Source: Flavobacteriales bacterium (GTDB lineage: Bacteria; Bacteroidota; Bacteroidia; Flavobacteriales_F; PHOS-HE28). From it: 38,077 nucleotides of DNA. How positions within the stretch are numbered: position 1 is the stretch's first letter; each line of letters opens with the position of its first letter. Position numbers and translations under genes: made by a program. Positions 1 to 8,542 of this stretch are shown here, piece by piece. The DNA is taken from contig JAEUTB010000149.1 of the NCBI GenBank assembly GCA_016787995.1, forward strand, positions 1 to 38,077, in the 5' to 3' direction. The notes beneath the pieces are model-generated. The model made no database searches. It saw only the letters and a list, made by a program, of their open reading frames with translations, and was not told the origin of the DNA.

Positions 1-2
1 AA

Positions 3-86
3 CTGTTACGAACAGTGCCCCCGGGATTGAAGCCGTATTATCGCGATCGGGTCAATGCCTATTTCGGTACTTTTGACCGACCCTGA
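3..86 (+). CDS. C-terminal fragment of an upstream gene (partial)
   Basis: An open frame enters from the left edge and stops at TGA 84-86. Its last residues are basic and aromatic and include the stretch PPGLKPYYRDRVNAYF. The next gene starts five bases after the stop, so the two are probably co-transcribed. From memory, Bacteroidota genomes often place a large DUF4175-type membrane protein before the ATPase-ybeY-mnmG set, and its C-terminus has a similar YRxxVxxYF flavour. That identity is inference only, because just 27 residues are visible. Confidence 0.5.
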   Translation: MLRTVPPGLKPYYRDRVNAYFGTFDRP

Positions 87-91
87 ACGCC

Positions 92-529
92 ATGGCCGCT
101 TTGATCGAAGAGCTCGAATTCACGCAACGGATCGACTTCCCCGCCAAGGCCGAGAACATCGCTCTCGCCGAGAAGCTGATCGACGAGGCGTGCACGAAGA
201 ACAACGTGCACGAAAGTCACTACGGTAACATCCTGATCGCCCTTACCGAAGCGGTGAACAACGCTATTCACCATGGCAATGGGCTCGACCCCTCGAAGTC
301 CGTTACGCTGGGCTATGTGGTGAAGGGTGATCGTATCATCTTCATGGTCCAGGACCAGGGCCCTGGCTTCGACCACGACCATCTGCCCGATCCGACAGAT
401 CCTCAGAACATCGAGAAGCCTCATGGACGCGGGGTCTTCCTCATGCGCGCCCTTGCCGACAGTGTGGAGTTCAGCGACCATGGCGCCACCGTGGCCATGG
501 CCTTCAGCCTTCAGCCGGTCTCCGAATAA
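92..529 (+). CDS. RsbW-like ATP-binding protein (HATPase_c, anti-sigma/serine kinase type)
   Basis: This 145-residue protein is a stand-alone GHKL ATPase of the size of RsbW/SpoIIAB anti-sigma factor kinases. The N-box is EAVNNAIHHGN (about residues 54-64), the G1 box is DQGPGFD (about 89-95), and the G2-like HGRGVFLM follows near residue 112. There is no signal peptide or membrane segment, so it is cytosolic. It follows the upstream gene by five bases, and its TAA stop overlaps the ybeY ATG by one base (TAATG), so the three genes look like one operon. The family normally phosphorylates an anti-sigma antagonist or holds a sigma factor, and a SpoIIE-type phosphatase is encoded at 28470 in this window. 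No partner is adjacent, and pairing the two is inference. Confidence 0.85.
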   Translation: MAALIEELEFTQRIDFPAKAENIALAEKLIDEACTKNNVHESHYGNILIALTEAVNNAIHHGNGLDPSKSVTLGYVVKGDRIIFMVQDQGPGFDHDHLPDPTDPQNIEKPHGRGVFLMRALADSVEFSDHGATVAMAFSLQPVSE

Positions 530-963
530 TGGCCACCACCGGCTCCATCGAGTTCATCGTTCAAGACGTTCCCGATGCGTTCCGTGAGCGCACCCGCATC
601 CGCAAATGGCTCTACCGCGTGGCCCAGGACCATGGCACACGGATCGATCGGGTGAACTTCGTGCTCATGTCGGATAAGGGTCTCCTGTACTACAACGAGA
701 CCTTCCTGCACCACGACGACCTTACCGACGTGATCACCTTCCCAGTGGAAAGCAATAACGGGGTGGCAGGTGATATCCTCATCAGCTACCACCGGATCAA
801 GGAGAATGCCGCCACGTTCGGGGCCTCCGCTCAACTGGAGTTGCGGCGCGTGATGGTCCACGGGCTTCTGCACCTGCTAGGCCATAAGGACAAGACCAAG
901 GCGCAACGTGAGACCATGCGCCAACTGGAGGAGAAGTTCCTCGCGCGCTTCCCGAAATCCTAG
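529..963 (+). CDS. ybeY: endoribonuclease YbeY (rRNA maturation factor)
   Basis: YbeY is a metal-dependent endoribonuclease of 16S rRNA 3'-end maturation and ribosome quality control. The 144-residue length matches the family. The metal motif is HGLLHLLGHKD at residues 111-121: His111 and His115 are present, but the third ligand position, usually His in HGxLHLxGYDH, is Asp121, followed by KTKAQRETM. I recall the KDKT variant as normal for Bacteroidota. The conserved DVITFPVE segment lies near residues 67-74. The gene overlaps the upstream ATPase by one base and is followed by a strong hairpin. mnmG, often the next gene in relatives, sits 5 kb downstream here, separated by inserted genes. Confidence 0.93.
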   Translation: MATTGSIEFIVQDVPDAFRERTRIRKWLYRVAQDHGTRIDRVNFVLMSDKGLLYYNETFLHHDDLTDVITFPVESNNGVAGDILISYHRIKENAATFGASAQLELRRVMVHGLLHLLGHKDKTKAQRETMRQLEEKFLARFPKS

Positions 964-970
964 AACGAAG

Positions 971-998
971 CGGGGCCGACTTCAAGAAGTCGGCCCCG
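971..998. terminator. hairpin terminator between convergent genes
   Basis: A near-perfect inverted repeat pairs CGGGGCCGACTT (971-982) with AAGTCGGCCCCG (987-998) around a 4-base loop. It lies between the stop of ybeY on the plus strand and the stop of the minus-strand gene at 1021, so it can serve both. There is no T-run, which weakens the intrinsic-terminator call. Confidence 0.6.
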
Positions 999-1020
999 GT
1001 ATCATTCGACCTACGAAAGA

Positions 1021-1452
1021 TCACTTCGCGGCTGGCTCCTTGGCCGCGCCGAGCTTGTCCTTCATGCCGTTCAGTTGTGCGGTGCTGGCGGTGATCACCT
1101 CCCTGGCCTTGGCAAAAACACCTTTGCTCGTCTCAGGAGTGGCCTTGTTCACCAGGTCCAACTGTTCCATCAACGAAACTTTGATGGTCTTCAGGGCGTT
1201 CGCGTTGTTCATGTGACCCTCCTGCTCTGGGCCGCTGGTGCTCGAAGCCATGTCGACGGCACGCTTGATCAATCCCTCGGCCATACCCAGGCTGTTCTTG
1301 AGCTCACCGGACAGCTCGCGCTTCTGCTGGGTCAACTCATCCGTGGCTTGTGGCGCAGCCACGGTGCCGGTGCCTTTGGTGGTCGGGGTCTGTGCCACAG
1401 CCGCCGTGCTGGCGAAGAGGGCAACGAAAAGGGTGAGAACGGTAGTGCGCAT
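1021..1452 (-). CDS. secreted helical protein of unknown function
   Basis: I do not recognise this 143-residue protein. It begins with a clear Sec signal peptide (basic MRTT, hydrophobic core, cleavage after AVAQ near residue 21). A short Thr/Gly/Ala linker follows, then a mostly alpha-helical hydrophilic body rich in Lys, Glu, Ala and Met, and an Ala-Lys tail. No cysteines are seen in the mature part. It is probably periplasmic or cell-surface. It is convergent with ybeY across the hairpin at 971-998, and it lies 156 bp downstream of the secreted nuclease gene on the same strand, so read-through from that gene is possible. Confidence 0.75.
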   Translation of the reverse strand: MRTTVLTLFVALFASTAAVAQTPTTKGTGTVAAPQATDELTQQKRELSGELKNSLGMAEGLIKRAVDMASSTSGPEQEGHMNNANALKTIKVSLMEQLDLVNKATPETSKGVFAKAREVITASTAQLNGMKDKLGAAKEPAAK

Positions 1453-1608
1453 GGTTCGTTTGGGTTCGATAGGTGTTTGACGTGCTTCGTGGTGCTTTGG
1501 TTGTTCGGACTACCAAGACCGTGCCGCCAAGATAATATCTGAGAACGTACTTCAGCGTGGACACGCGGCCCTTTAAGGCTCATCAGGCTCTCAACACCAT
1601 CTCTTGCC

Positions 1609-3546
1609 TCAAGGAATAACGAAGCGTCCAGTTGGGCCACCTTCTGGGATCCGCCACAAGTAAACACCCGACGCCATAGACCCGGTACCGATCCGCGCTT
1701 GACCATGGTGGATGCCGACACTTCCAACTTGCATCCCACGGGCGTCGAGAAGGAGCAACCGGGTTCGCGGGGTCCCGCTCGGGATGGTCCAGGTGATCAC
1801 CGCACCGTCATGGTGGATACGGACGCCTGTCGCGCTCTCACCACCTGTAAGGCCGACGCTCAGTTCTGCGGCATCGAAACCCACCAGAACGGGGTCATGG
1901 TCGCTGCTCCGGAACGCATTGGGCTGGTAGCGTGAAAGGTTGTTGTCGCGGTAGTCCAATGTGCCGGGTTCGTCCGCGTTGATGTGCCACACCCCTGCCC
2001 CGGTGATGGCTTGGTCCATGGCCGGTGTGGCGAACGCGTGGTCCAGCGCTCCGAACATTGCTGCATACGAATAGGTATGACCACCTGGAACCGACTGATG
2101 GACCAACCCGGAAGCACGAAGCCGGTCGATCGGATCCTCCTCGGAATAGGCATTGAAGTCACCCATGATCAATTGAGCCTCGATACCCGTTACCGAGCGA
2201 ACACCCTCCCAGTGATCCACCAGTGCGCTCACTTGTGAGCGACGGAGTGCGTTGAAGCATCCCTGGCCATCCCCTTGGTCCAGCTCGAGCCCCGTGGCAT
2301 TGTCGCAGAGTTTGCTGCGCAGGTGCATGGTGCTGAAGAGGAATCGTGCACCCGAGGCGTTCACCTCGAAGCCCTGGGTGAGGTGTGGGCGCTGGAAGAT
2401 CCCGGTATTCAACCAGTACAACTCCGTGGCCGGGGTCAATACCGATGGTTTGTACAGGATGATCGTACGAGTGCCCTGCCCAAAGGCGTCCTCCTCCAAG
2501 GCCGCATAGGTGCCCGCGCCAACCGCCGCGTTCAAGCCCGCTCGGAGGTGTTCCCATGCGGCATCGGCATTCTCGATCTCGCAGAGTGCGATCACATCAG
2601 CGTCCAACGCCGAAAGAGCCGCCACCAGTTTAGTACGCTGTCGAAGGAGCTCAGCAGTGTTCTCGGCACCCCATTCTCCGAGGGTGGTGAAGTAGTTGAG
2701 CACATTGAACCCCACAGCGCGCACCGTACCGCCGACCTCCGGCACGTCGGGTCGTGCATCATGCTGCAGGTCCACCGAACCTACCGGCTCCACTTTGTAG
2801 TCCCCGAACGAATAATGGAGCACACCGAGGAGGTCCGTGACGGTCGAACCGCAGCGCAGGGTGCCATTCCCATCGGGCCAAGGGGACGGGGTGGGCCAAA
2901 CCGTGGTTCGGGTATCATCGAGCAGGATCCGACTTCTCTCCACGAGGTCCTGCGCGGTCTGCACGGCCTGGCTATTGCCAGAACCGGTGCTGGCGGTGCC
3001 GGAAGCGATGGCATCATTCGGGTCGATGTGATCCGTCGGGATGCGCAAGCGCTCCGGAGCAAGCAGAACCTCACCGTATTGCGTCCAAGCCTCATTGCCC
3101 ACCACCACTAGTTCGCCAGGGAAGCGGATGAGCATACCCTCGAACCGCTCCCAGACAAGATCCGAAGCCACGGGAAGAACGATCTCCGTTGGGTTGACCA
3201 CTCCGGTTCCGAGCACCGTGTGGCTCGCATTGGTGAGTTCCGTTAGCCCATTGAATTCCACCACCAAGCCCGTGACCGATAACCGCAGCCCAGTGGATAG
3301 GCTACCAGCGTTGGGCGCATACACGAAGATGCCGTTGCTGGTATTCACACTCCCATCACACGCGGGCTGTTCGATGTAGTATCCACTGATGGAGCCTGCT
3401 CCAGTGAAGACGGCGGTGACAATGCCCTCGGTGGTGACCAGTTGACCTTCATAGGGACTAGTGGCGCCGCTGCCCTGTATGGCGCAAATGGGTTGCGCAT
3501 GAACGATCGACGGGAACAGGGCGAGGAGGATAAGGATGCGTTGCAT
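1609..3546 (-). CDS. secreted endonuclease/exonuclease/phosphatase (ExeM/NucH-like) with sorting tail
   Basis: This 645-residue exported protein resembles extracellular nucleases. A signal peptide (MQRILILLALFPSIVHA) is followed by an OB-fold-like N-terminal region of the type found in ExeM/NucH (residues about 20-230, with GYYIEQP and LVVEFNGLTEL). The endonuclease/exonuclease/phosphatase domain spans about 270-560. Its catalytic landmarks are VGFNVLNYF, the metal-binding Glu in IALCEIENA, STMHLRSK, GDFNAYSEEDP, and the terminal SSDHDPVLVGF. The last 80 residues form a beta-rich domain ending in ASGVYLWRIPEGGPTGRFVIP, which looks like a type IX secretion sorting domain. It probably degrades extracellular DNA or a phosphoester. 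It is divergent from the M3 peptidase gene. Confidence 0.88.
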   Translation of the reverse strand: MQRILILLALFPSIVHAQPICAIQGSGATSPYEGQLVTTEGIVTAVFTGAGSISGYYIEQPACDGSVNTSNGIFVYAPNAGSLSTGLRLSVTGLVVEFNGLTELTNASHTVLGTGVVNPTEIVLPVASDLVWERFEGMLIRFPGELVVVGNEAWTQYGEVLLAPERLRIPTDHIDPNDAIASGTASTGSGNSQAVQTAQDLVERSRILLDDTRTTVWPTPSPWPDGNGTLRCGSTVTDLLGVLHYSFGDYKVEPVGSVDLQHDARPDVPEVGGTVRAVGFNVLNYFTTLGEWGAENTAELLRQRTKLVAALSALDADVIALCEIENADAAWEHLRAGLNAAVGAGTYAALEEDAFGQGTRTIILYKPSVLTPATELYWLNTGIFQRPHLTQGFEVNASGARFLFSTMHLRSKLCDNATGLELDQGDGQGCFNALRRSQVSALVDHWEGVRSVTGIEAQLIMGDFNAYSEEDPIDRLRASGLVHQSVPGGHTYSYAAMFGALDHAFATPAMDQAITGAGVWHINADEPGTLDYRDNNLSRYQPNAFRSSDHDPVLVGFDAAELSVGLTGGESATGVRIHHDGAVITWTIPSGTPRTRLLLLDARGMQVGSVGIHHGQARIGTGSMASGVYLWRIPEGGPTGRFVIP

Positions 3547-3561
3547 GGGTGGGGGCCTAGG

Positions 3562-3569
3562 CGAAGGTA
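3562..3569 (-). promoter_or_regulatory. candidate -7 box of the secreted nuclease gene
   Basis: On the minus strand this reads TACCTTCG, one base off TAnnTTTG, 15 bp before the ATG at 3546. AGCGCT occurs twice just upstream (3572-3577 and 3581-3586), a possible operator in this divergent region. No clear -33 element was found. Confidence 0.35.
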
Positions 3570-3638
3570 CAAGCGCTTTCAGCGCTGTTCAGTGGAGAAC
3601 CTATAGGCACGCCCGGCCGGAACTGCGAATGCCCCCAG

Positions 3639-3646
3639 CACCTTTG
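3639..3646 (+). promoter_or_regulatory. candidate -7 box of the M3 peptidase gene
   Basis: CACCTTTG matches the Bacteroidota -7 box TAnnTTTG except at its first base and lies 17 bp before the ATG at 3664. No convincing -33 element was found. Confidence 0.35.
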
Positions 3647-3663
3647 TGTACCAGCTCCATTCC

Positions 3664-5778
3664 ATGCGCTTCCATGTCCGATACCTGCTCCTCGCATTGC
3701 CCTTCCTGGCGTGCGGAACCAATGAACCTGCCCCAGCGAAGATGACCAACCCGTTAGCGATAGCCAGCACGCTCCCCTTCCAAGCTCCTGTCTTCGACAA
3801 GTTGAAGGACAGCGATCATGAACCCGCCATCGAGGCGGGCATGGCCAAACAACTCACCGAGGTGGAGGCCATCACCGCCAATGCGCAGCCCCCCTCGTTC
3901 GAGAACACCATCGTGACGATGGAGCTGACCGGACGCGACCTCACGCGCGCCTCCAATATTTTCTTCAACCTCACCGGTAGCGCTACGAATGATAGCCTGC
4001 AAGCGGTGAAAGCGCGCCTGATGCCGAAGCTATCCGCACACAACGACGCCATCACCCTGAACGCCGCGCTCTTCCAACGCGTGAAGGCGGTCTACGAGGG
4101 TCGCGCCAATGCTGGCTTGGATCCCGTGCAGATCCGCCTCGTGGAACGCTACTACACCCGGTTCGTACGCGCTGGTGCCCTGTTGGATGACGCGGGCAAG
4201 GAGCAGCTCAAGAAGTTGAACGAGGAAGAGGCCAACCTCAACACCCGCTTCCAAGACAACATACTGAAGGCCCGAAGCGCCGCCGCCGTGATCGTGGAGA
4301 ACAAGGCCGAGCTCGCTGGGCTGGGGGAAGAGGCCATAGCCGCAGCGGCCGAAGCCGCCAAGGCCAAGGGACATGAGGGAAAATGGCTCATTGAACTGAT
4401 CAACACCACTGGTCAGCCTGTGCTGGCTTCGATAACGGATCGTAGCCTTCGTGAACGCATCCACAAAGCCAGCACCAGCCGTAACACCAGTGGCGAAACG
4501 GACAACCGCCCCATCGTGGCTCGCTTAGCTCAACTGCGTGCCCAGAAAGCCCGACTCTTGGGCTTTCCGAATTGGGCCTCGTACGTGATGGACGACCAGA
4601 TGGCAAAGACCCCCGAAGCGGCGCTGAAGCTGCTCGCCGGCCTGGCGCCGAACGCCGCTCGGAATGCCATGGCCGAAGCCGCCAAGTTGCAAGCATTGGC
4701 CGATCAGCAGAAGGCTGGTCACCGTGTTGAAGCATGGGACTGGGACTTCTATAGCGAGCAGGTCCGCAAGGCCGAATACGACCTCGACGAAGCGGCGCTG
4801 AAACCCTACCTGGAGTTCGATAGTGTGCTGGTGAACGGCGTGCTCTTTGCCGCCGAGAAACTCTACGGACTCACGTTCAAGGAGCGCAAAGACCTGCCCG
4901 TTTACCACCCCGATGTGCGCGTATTTGACATCATCGATACGGGAGGCACCGCTATCGGGCTGTTCTATGGCGACTACTTCGCCCGTGACAATAAGAATGG
5001 TGGCGCGTGGATGAGTTCGTTCCTGGACCAGAGCACCCTACTGGAGCAACAACCCGTGATCACCCAGAACTGCAACTACGTGAAGCCCGCTCCGGGGCAG
5101 CCCTGCCTGCTGAGCTTCGATGATGTGACCACCCTTTTCCATGAATTCGGTCATGCGTTGCACGGCATGCTCAGTCGCCAGACCTATCCCCTCTTCAGCG
5201 GCACCAATACCAGCACCGACTTCGTGGAGTTCCCTTCTCAGATCAACGAAGCCCTGGCCACCGATCCGGCCGTGCTGGCCAACTATGCCAAACACCACAA
5301 GACCGGGGAACCGATGCCCGCGGAACTGATCGCCAAGATGAAGCGCGCCAACACCTTCAACCAGGGCTATGCCACGAGCGAGTACCTGGCTTCGGCACTG
5401 CTCGATATCGAGTGGCACATGCTGCCGGCCGATGCTCCCTTGGTAGCGGATGTGGATGCCTTTGAGCGCGCCGCCCTGAAGAAATACGGACTCGACAATG
5501 CACTGGTCCCTCCGCGCTATAGGACAAGCTACTTCAGCCATATCTGGGGTGGAGGCTACGCGGCCAACTACTACGCTTACATGTGGAGCGAGGTCCTGGA
5601 TGCAGATGGTTGTGCTTGGTTCCAAGAGAACGGTGGATTCAACCGCACCAATGGCATGCACTTCCGAAGCACCGTTCTCTCGCAGGGAGGAAGCAAGGAG
5701 GGCCAGCAGCTGTACCGAGACTTCACCGGTCGCGCTGCGCGTTTGGAACCCCTCCTGATGCGGCGTGGATTGAACTGA
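3664..5778 (+). CDS. M3 family metallopeptidase lipoprotein (Dcp/oligopeptidase A type)
   Basis: This is a zinc peptidase of the thimet oligopeptidase / peptidyl-dipeptidase Dcp family, which trims short peptides. The zinc motif HEFGHALH lies at residues 493-500, and the downstream FVEFPSQ segment supplies the third ligand Glu region. The length of 704 residues is normal for the family. I chose ATG 3664 over an upstream in-frame GTG (3646) because it gives a proper lipoprotein signal (basic MRFHVR, hydrophobic core, lipobox LAC with Cys18). Enzymes of this type are often cytosolic; the lipobox points to the periplasm, anchored to a membrane. It stands alone, divergent from the secreted nuclease gene. 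Confidence 0.93.
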   Translation: MRFHVRYLLLALPFLACGTNEPAPAKMTNPLAIASTLPFQAPVFDKLKDSDHEPAIEAGMAKQLTEVEAITANAQPPSFENTIVTMELTGRDLTRASNIFFNLTGSATNDSLQAVKARLMPKLSAHNDAITLNAALFQRVKAVYEGRANAGLDPVQIRLVERYYTRFVRAGALLDDAGKEQLKKLNEEEANLNTRFQDNILKARSAAAVIVENKAELAGLGEEAIAAAAEAAKAKGHEGKWLIELINTTGQPVLASITDRSLRERIHKASTSRNTSGETDNRPIVARLAQLRAQKARLLGFPNWASYVMDDQMAKTPEAALKLLAGLAPNAARNAMAEAAKLQALADQQKAGHRVEAWDWDFYSEQVRKAEYDLDEAALKPYLEFDSVLVNGVLFAAEKLYGLTFKERKDLPVYHPDVRVFDIIDTGGTAIGLFYGDYFARDNKNGGAWMSSFLDQSTLLEQQPVITQNCNYVKPAPGQPCLLSFDDVTTLFHEFGHALHGMLSRQTYPLFSGTNTSTDFVEFPSQINEALATDPAVLANYAKHHKTGEPMPAELIAKMKRANTFNQGYATSEYLASALLDIEWHMLPADAPLVADVDAFERAALKKYGLDNALVPPRYRTSYFSHIWGGGYAANYYAYMWSEVLDADGCAWFQENGGFNRTNGMHFRSTVLSQGGSKEGQQLYRDFTGRAARLEPLLMRRGLN

Positions 5779-5809
5779 TAGCCGTAGCCAGCGGTCGGGT
5801 TAAACCACC

Positions 5810-6001
5810 TCAAGCTCGGTTCCGGTGTTCGGCATTCCAAAGCCTATACATCACATCACGGATGTCTTCCACCTCATGCGCCGTGGTCGGGAACTCTTTT
5901 TCCTTGCCGTCTTCCGCTCCTCGCACCTCGTGCAGATGGTGATCATCGGTCAGCTGGCGCAAGAGCTCAACGGGGGTGATGATGGCTTCCATGGCATTCA
6001 C
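5810..6001 (-). CDS. small hypothetical protein
   Basis: I do not recognise this short frame. It gives 63 residues from a GTG at 6001, or 60 from ATG at 5992 (start MEAIITPVELLRQL). The product is hydrophilic and acidic, and one helix pattern runs through EVEDIRDVMYRLWNAEH. Codon third positions are rich in G and C like the neighbouring real genes, which is the main reason for listing it. It lies between the M3 peptidase and mnmG on the opposite strand, and no clear promoter was found. It could still be a chance frame. Confidence 0.45.
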   Translation of the reverse strand: MNAMEAIITPVELLRQLTDDHHLHEVRGAEDGKEKEFPTTAHEVEDIRDVMYRLWNAEHRNRA

Positions 6002-6147
6002 TTCTGTTTGCGTTCATGAATAGTCAAAGGCTGTGCCACCACCCATGCCAGCGCAGCCACACTCCAAGGTCCGCCACCAGCGGGCCTTCCCGGCCTAGCA
6101 CATCCTAGAATGGCCTAACCAGTGATCCAACCGATCTATGATCGATC

Positions 6148-6155
6148 TAACTTTG
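6148..6155 (+). promoter_or_regulatory. -7 box of mnmG
   Basis: TAACTTTG is an exact TAnnTTTG box, 89 bp before the mnmG ATG at 6245. The implied leader contains the parS-like palindrome at 6224-6237. No clear -33 TTG is seen at the usual distance. Confidence 0.5.
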
Positions 6156-6223
6156 CTGCGTCCATGGAACCTATACCTACCAAATCATCTCAATTCCCTG
6201 AAGATCAGGGATCCGAGGGGTGG

Positions 6224-6237
6224 GTTCCACGTGGAAC
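6224..6237. other. parS-like centromere site 1
   Basis: This is the perfect 14-bp palindrome GTTCCACGTGGAAC, in 16-base context GGTTCCACGTGGAACA. The general bacterial parS is TGTTTCACGTGAAACA, and the TTCCACGTGGAA form is a known parS variant. The site ends 7 bp before the mnmG start codon. ParB binding is inferred from sequence and clustering. Confidence 0.75.
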
Positions 6238-6244
6238 ATGAACG

Positions 6245-8119
6245 ATGGAAGAGGTCTATGATGTGATCGTGGTCGGTGCTGGCCATGCCGGTAACGAGGC
6301 AGCCGCTGCGGCCGCCAACATGGGTTCGAAAGTCCTGCTCATTACCATGAACATGGGCGTGATCGGGCAGATGAGCTGTAACCCCGCCATGGGTGGGGTG
6401 GCCAAAGGACAGATCGTTCGTGAGGTGGACGCGCTTGGTGGGTACTCCGGTATCGTCACCGACCGCAGCACGGTCCAGTTCCGGATGCTTAACCGCAGCA
6501 AGGGACCAGCCATGTGGAGCCCACGCGCACAGAACGACCGCGCCCTCTTCGCCAACGAGTGGCGCCGCCTTCTTGAGTCCACCCCTAACGTTCACTTCTG
6601 GCAGGACAGCGTCAACGAGATCATCATCGTAAACGGAGCGGTCGCAGGTGTGCGCACAGGTCTCGGCAAAACGATCCGTGCACGCGCCGTGGTGCTCACC
6701 AGCGGCACCTTCATGAACGGTATCATGCACATCGGAGAGAAGCAGCTAGGCGGTGGACGGGCAGGCGAAAAGGCCAGCCACGGGATCACTGAACAGTTGG
6801 TGCGCCTCGGCTTCGAAGCAGGACGCATGAAGACAGGAACACCTCCACGAGTGGATGGGCGGAGTATCGACTATAGCCATCTGGAAGAACAACCCGGCGA
6901 CACCACACCTGGCAAGTTCAGCTTCCTGCCATCCACTCGCCCACCATCACGCCAGCTCTCCTGCTGGATGACCTACACCAGTCCCGAAGTACACGAGATC
7001 CTTCGAACAGGTTTCGACCGTAGCCCGATGTTCAACGGACGCATCCGTGGCCTGGGCCCACGCTATTGTCCAAGCATCGAAGACAAGATCGACCGGTTCG
7101 CAGACAAAGACCGCCACCAGATCTTCGTGGAGCCAGAAGGATGGGATACCGTTGAGACTTACATCAATGGCTTCAGCACAAGCCTGCCTGAGGAGGTACA
7201 GGTCGAAGCTCTTCGCCGCATACCGGGATTCGCAAATGCTCGAATGTTCCGTCCTGGGTATGCGGTCGAATATGACTACTTCCCCCCCACCCAGCTCAAG
7301 CATAGCTTGGAGACGAAGCTCGTCGATGGACTGTACTTCGCTGGACAGATCAATGGCACAACCGGGTACGAAGAGGCTGCTTGCCAGGGTCTGATCGCGG
7401 GCATCAATGCTCATCTCAAACTGCAGGAAGAGGAAGCCTTCGTTCTCCGAAGGGACGAGGCCTACATCGGTGTGCTCATCGATGATCTGATCACCAAGGG
7501 CACGGAAGAGCCCTATAGAATGTTCACCAGTCGAGCAGAATTCCGCATTCTACTGCGCCAGGATAATGCCGACCTCCGACTGACCTCCCGCGCATTTGAT
7601 ATTGGACTCGCTTCGCCAGAGCGTATGGATAGGGTGTCCCGGAAGAAGGACCTCTCGGAAGCCTTGGTGGGCGCACTAAGAGCAGAAAGCGTGTCACCAG
7701 AGGCCGCAAATGAACTGATCGTTCCACGTGGAACAACCCCCATAAAGCAGAAGGTAAAGCTCTACGACATTCTCCTGCGACCGCAGATAAACTTCTCCGA
7801 TATCGCACCACTATCCAGTGCGTCTCATTCCATTCTGAGTGATGCCGGTGACTTACAGCATGAGGTCCTTGAGCAGGTCGAGATCAACGTGAAGTACGAA
7901 GGTTACCTCGAAAAAGAGCGCGAAATGGCGGAGAAACTGAGCCGCTTGGAGGAGGTGCCCCTTGACTTGGAGCTCGACTATTCGAGGCTTACCTCGCTCT
8001 CGATCGAGGCGCGCCAGAAGTTGGATCGCATTCGTCCGAATACCCTGGGCCAGGCTTCCCGAATCAGCGGGGTTTCACCAGCGGACCTCACTGTATTGAT
8101 GGTCTACTTGGGACGCTGA
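6245..8119 (+). CDS. mnmG: tRNA uridine-5-carboxymethylaminomethyl modification enzyme MnmG (GidA)
   Basis: MnmG is the FAD- and NADH-dependent partner of MnmE, installing the (carboxymethyl)aminomethyl group at wobble U34 of certain tRNAs in the cytosol. The 624 residues match the family. The FAD dinucleotide motif is [12 protein letters not shown] near residues 9-20, followed by the signature region [24 protein letters not shown] and the conserved [16 protein letters not shown] near residue 370. The C-terminal helical domain for MnmE and tRNA contact includes [15 protein letters not shown] -7 box lies at 6148. One parS-like palindrome sits in its leader, one inside the gene (7721, encoding VPRGT) and one 361 bp after its stop. 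In many bacteria gidA lies close to the replication origin. Confidence 0.97.
   Translation: MEEVYDVIVVGAGHAGNEAAAAAANMGSKVLLITMNMGVIGQMSCNPAMGGVAKGQIVREVDALGGYSGIVTDRSTVQFRMLNRSKGPAMWSPRAQNDRALFANEWRRLLESTPNVHFWQDSVNEIIIVNGAVAGVRTGLGKTIRARAVVLTSGTFMNGIMHIGEKQLGGGRAGEKASHGITEQLVRLGFEAGRMKTGTPPRVDGRSIDYSHLEEQPGDTTPGKFSFLPSTRPPSRQLSCWMTYTSPEVHEILRTGFDRSPMFNGRIRGLGPRYCPSIEDKIDRFADKDRHQIFVEPEGWDTVETYINGFSTSLPEEVQVEALRRIPGFANARMFRPGYAVEYDYFPPTQLKHSLETKLVDGLYFAGQINGTTGYEEAACQGLIAGINAHLKLQEEEAFVLRRDEAYIGVLIDDLITKGTEEPYRMFTSRAEFRILLRQDNADLRLTSRAFDIGLASPERMDRVSRKKDLSEALVGALRAESVSPEAANELIVPRGTTPIKQKVKLYDILLRPQINFSDIAPLSSASHSILSDAGDLQHEVLEQVEINVKYEGYLEKEREMAEKLSRLEEVPLDLELDYSRLTSLSIEARQKLDRIRPNTLGQASRISGVSPADLTVLMVYLGR
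7721..7734. other. parS-like centromere site 2 (inside mnmG)
   Basis: A second perfect GTTCCACGTGGAAC occurs in context CGTTCCACGTGGAACA. It is read in frame as Val-Pro-Arg-Gly-Thr of MnmG, so it is embedded in a conserved gene. Its identity with the sites at 6224 and 8480 argues against chance. Confidence 0.75.
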
Positions 8120-8479
8120 CCGCCGCTTTACTCTCTCAACAAAAGGTCTTGTGGCTTACAGCCCCAGAGACTGCTTGGCTGCGGCGTATAGCGCTGTAGG
8201 CGCACTACGATAAGCAGGAATCGGCATGGATACATTTCCATAAACCTGCTTGATACCTGGGACGGTAAAAAGATTCTCCGTTAGTATACACCCCCTTCTG
8301 CTCCTGCTCCAGTCACCGTCGAGTGGGACTTGAACCACAATTCGACCTGTTGCGGGCATAGCCTCCTGATCCATGAATGTGCCCTACATAGCACTAGAGC
8401 ACCATTCGACAAGAAACTAGACCACGAGCCGCCATCGATGCTGATCGCTCCATTAGGAAAGAACTACTTCGTTGCGATC

Positions 8480-8493
8480 GTTCCACGTGGAAC
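8480..8493. other. parS-like centromere site 3
   Basis: A third perfect GTTCCACGTGGAAC lies in context CGTTCCACGTGGAACA, the same 16-mer as site 2. It sits in the noncoding interval, 746 bp after site 2. Confidence 0.75.
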
Positions 8494-8513
8494 ATTAAGG
8501 TTATCAACCATCT

Positions 8514-8542
8514 ATCCACGATCATCGCTAACAATCGTGGAT
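8514..8542. repeat. inverted repeat of DnaA-box-like 9-mers
   Basis: ATCCACGAT (8514-8522) and ATCGTGGAT (8534-8542) form a perfect 9-bp inverted repeat around 11 bases, 20 bp after parS-like site 3. Each arm contains ATCCAC, the core of a DnaA box, but the full 9-mers (CTATCCACG and TGATCCACG) deviate from TTATCCACA at two positions. It could also be a hairpin or operator. Confidence 0.45.

Noticed and set aside
2275-3111. 278-codon plus-strand frame inside the secreted nuclease gene
   Set aside because: Shadow of the minus-strand nuclease, whose catalytic motifs are intact.
8323-8338. tRNA T-arm-like string on the minus strand (GTGGTTCAAGTCCCAC)
   Set aside because: The T-stem lacks one pair and no matching acceptor, anticodon or D-arm could be folded around it; neither a tRNA nor a tmRNA is supported.
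8156-8374. 72-codon minus-strand frame ending YRSAPTALYAAAKQSLGL
   Set aside because: The C-terminal part looks faintly protein-like, but the frame is bounded by a stop just upstream, third-position composition is near neutral, and no family is recognised.
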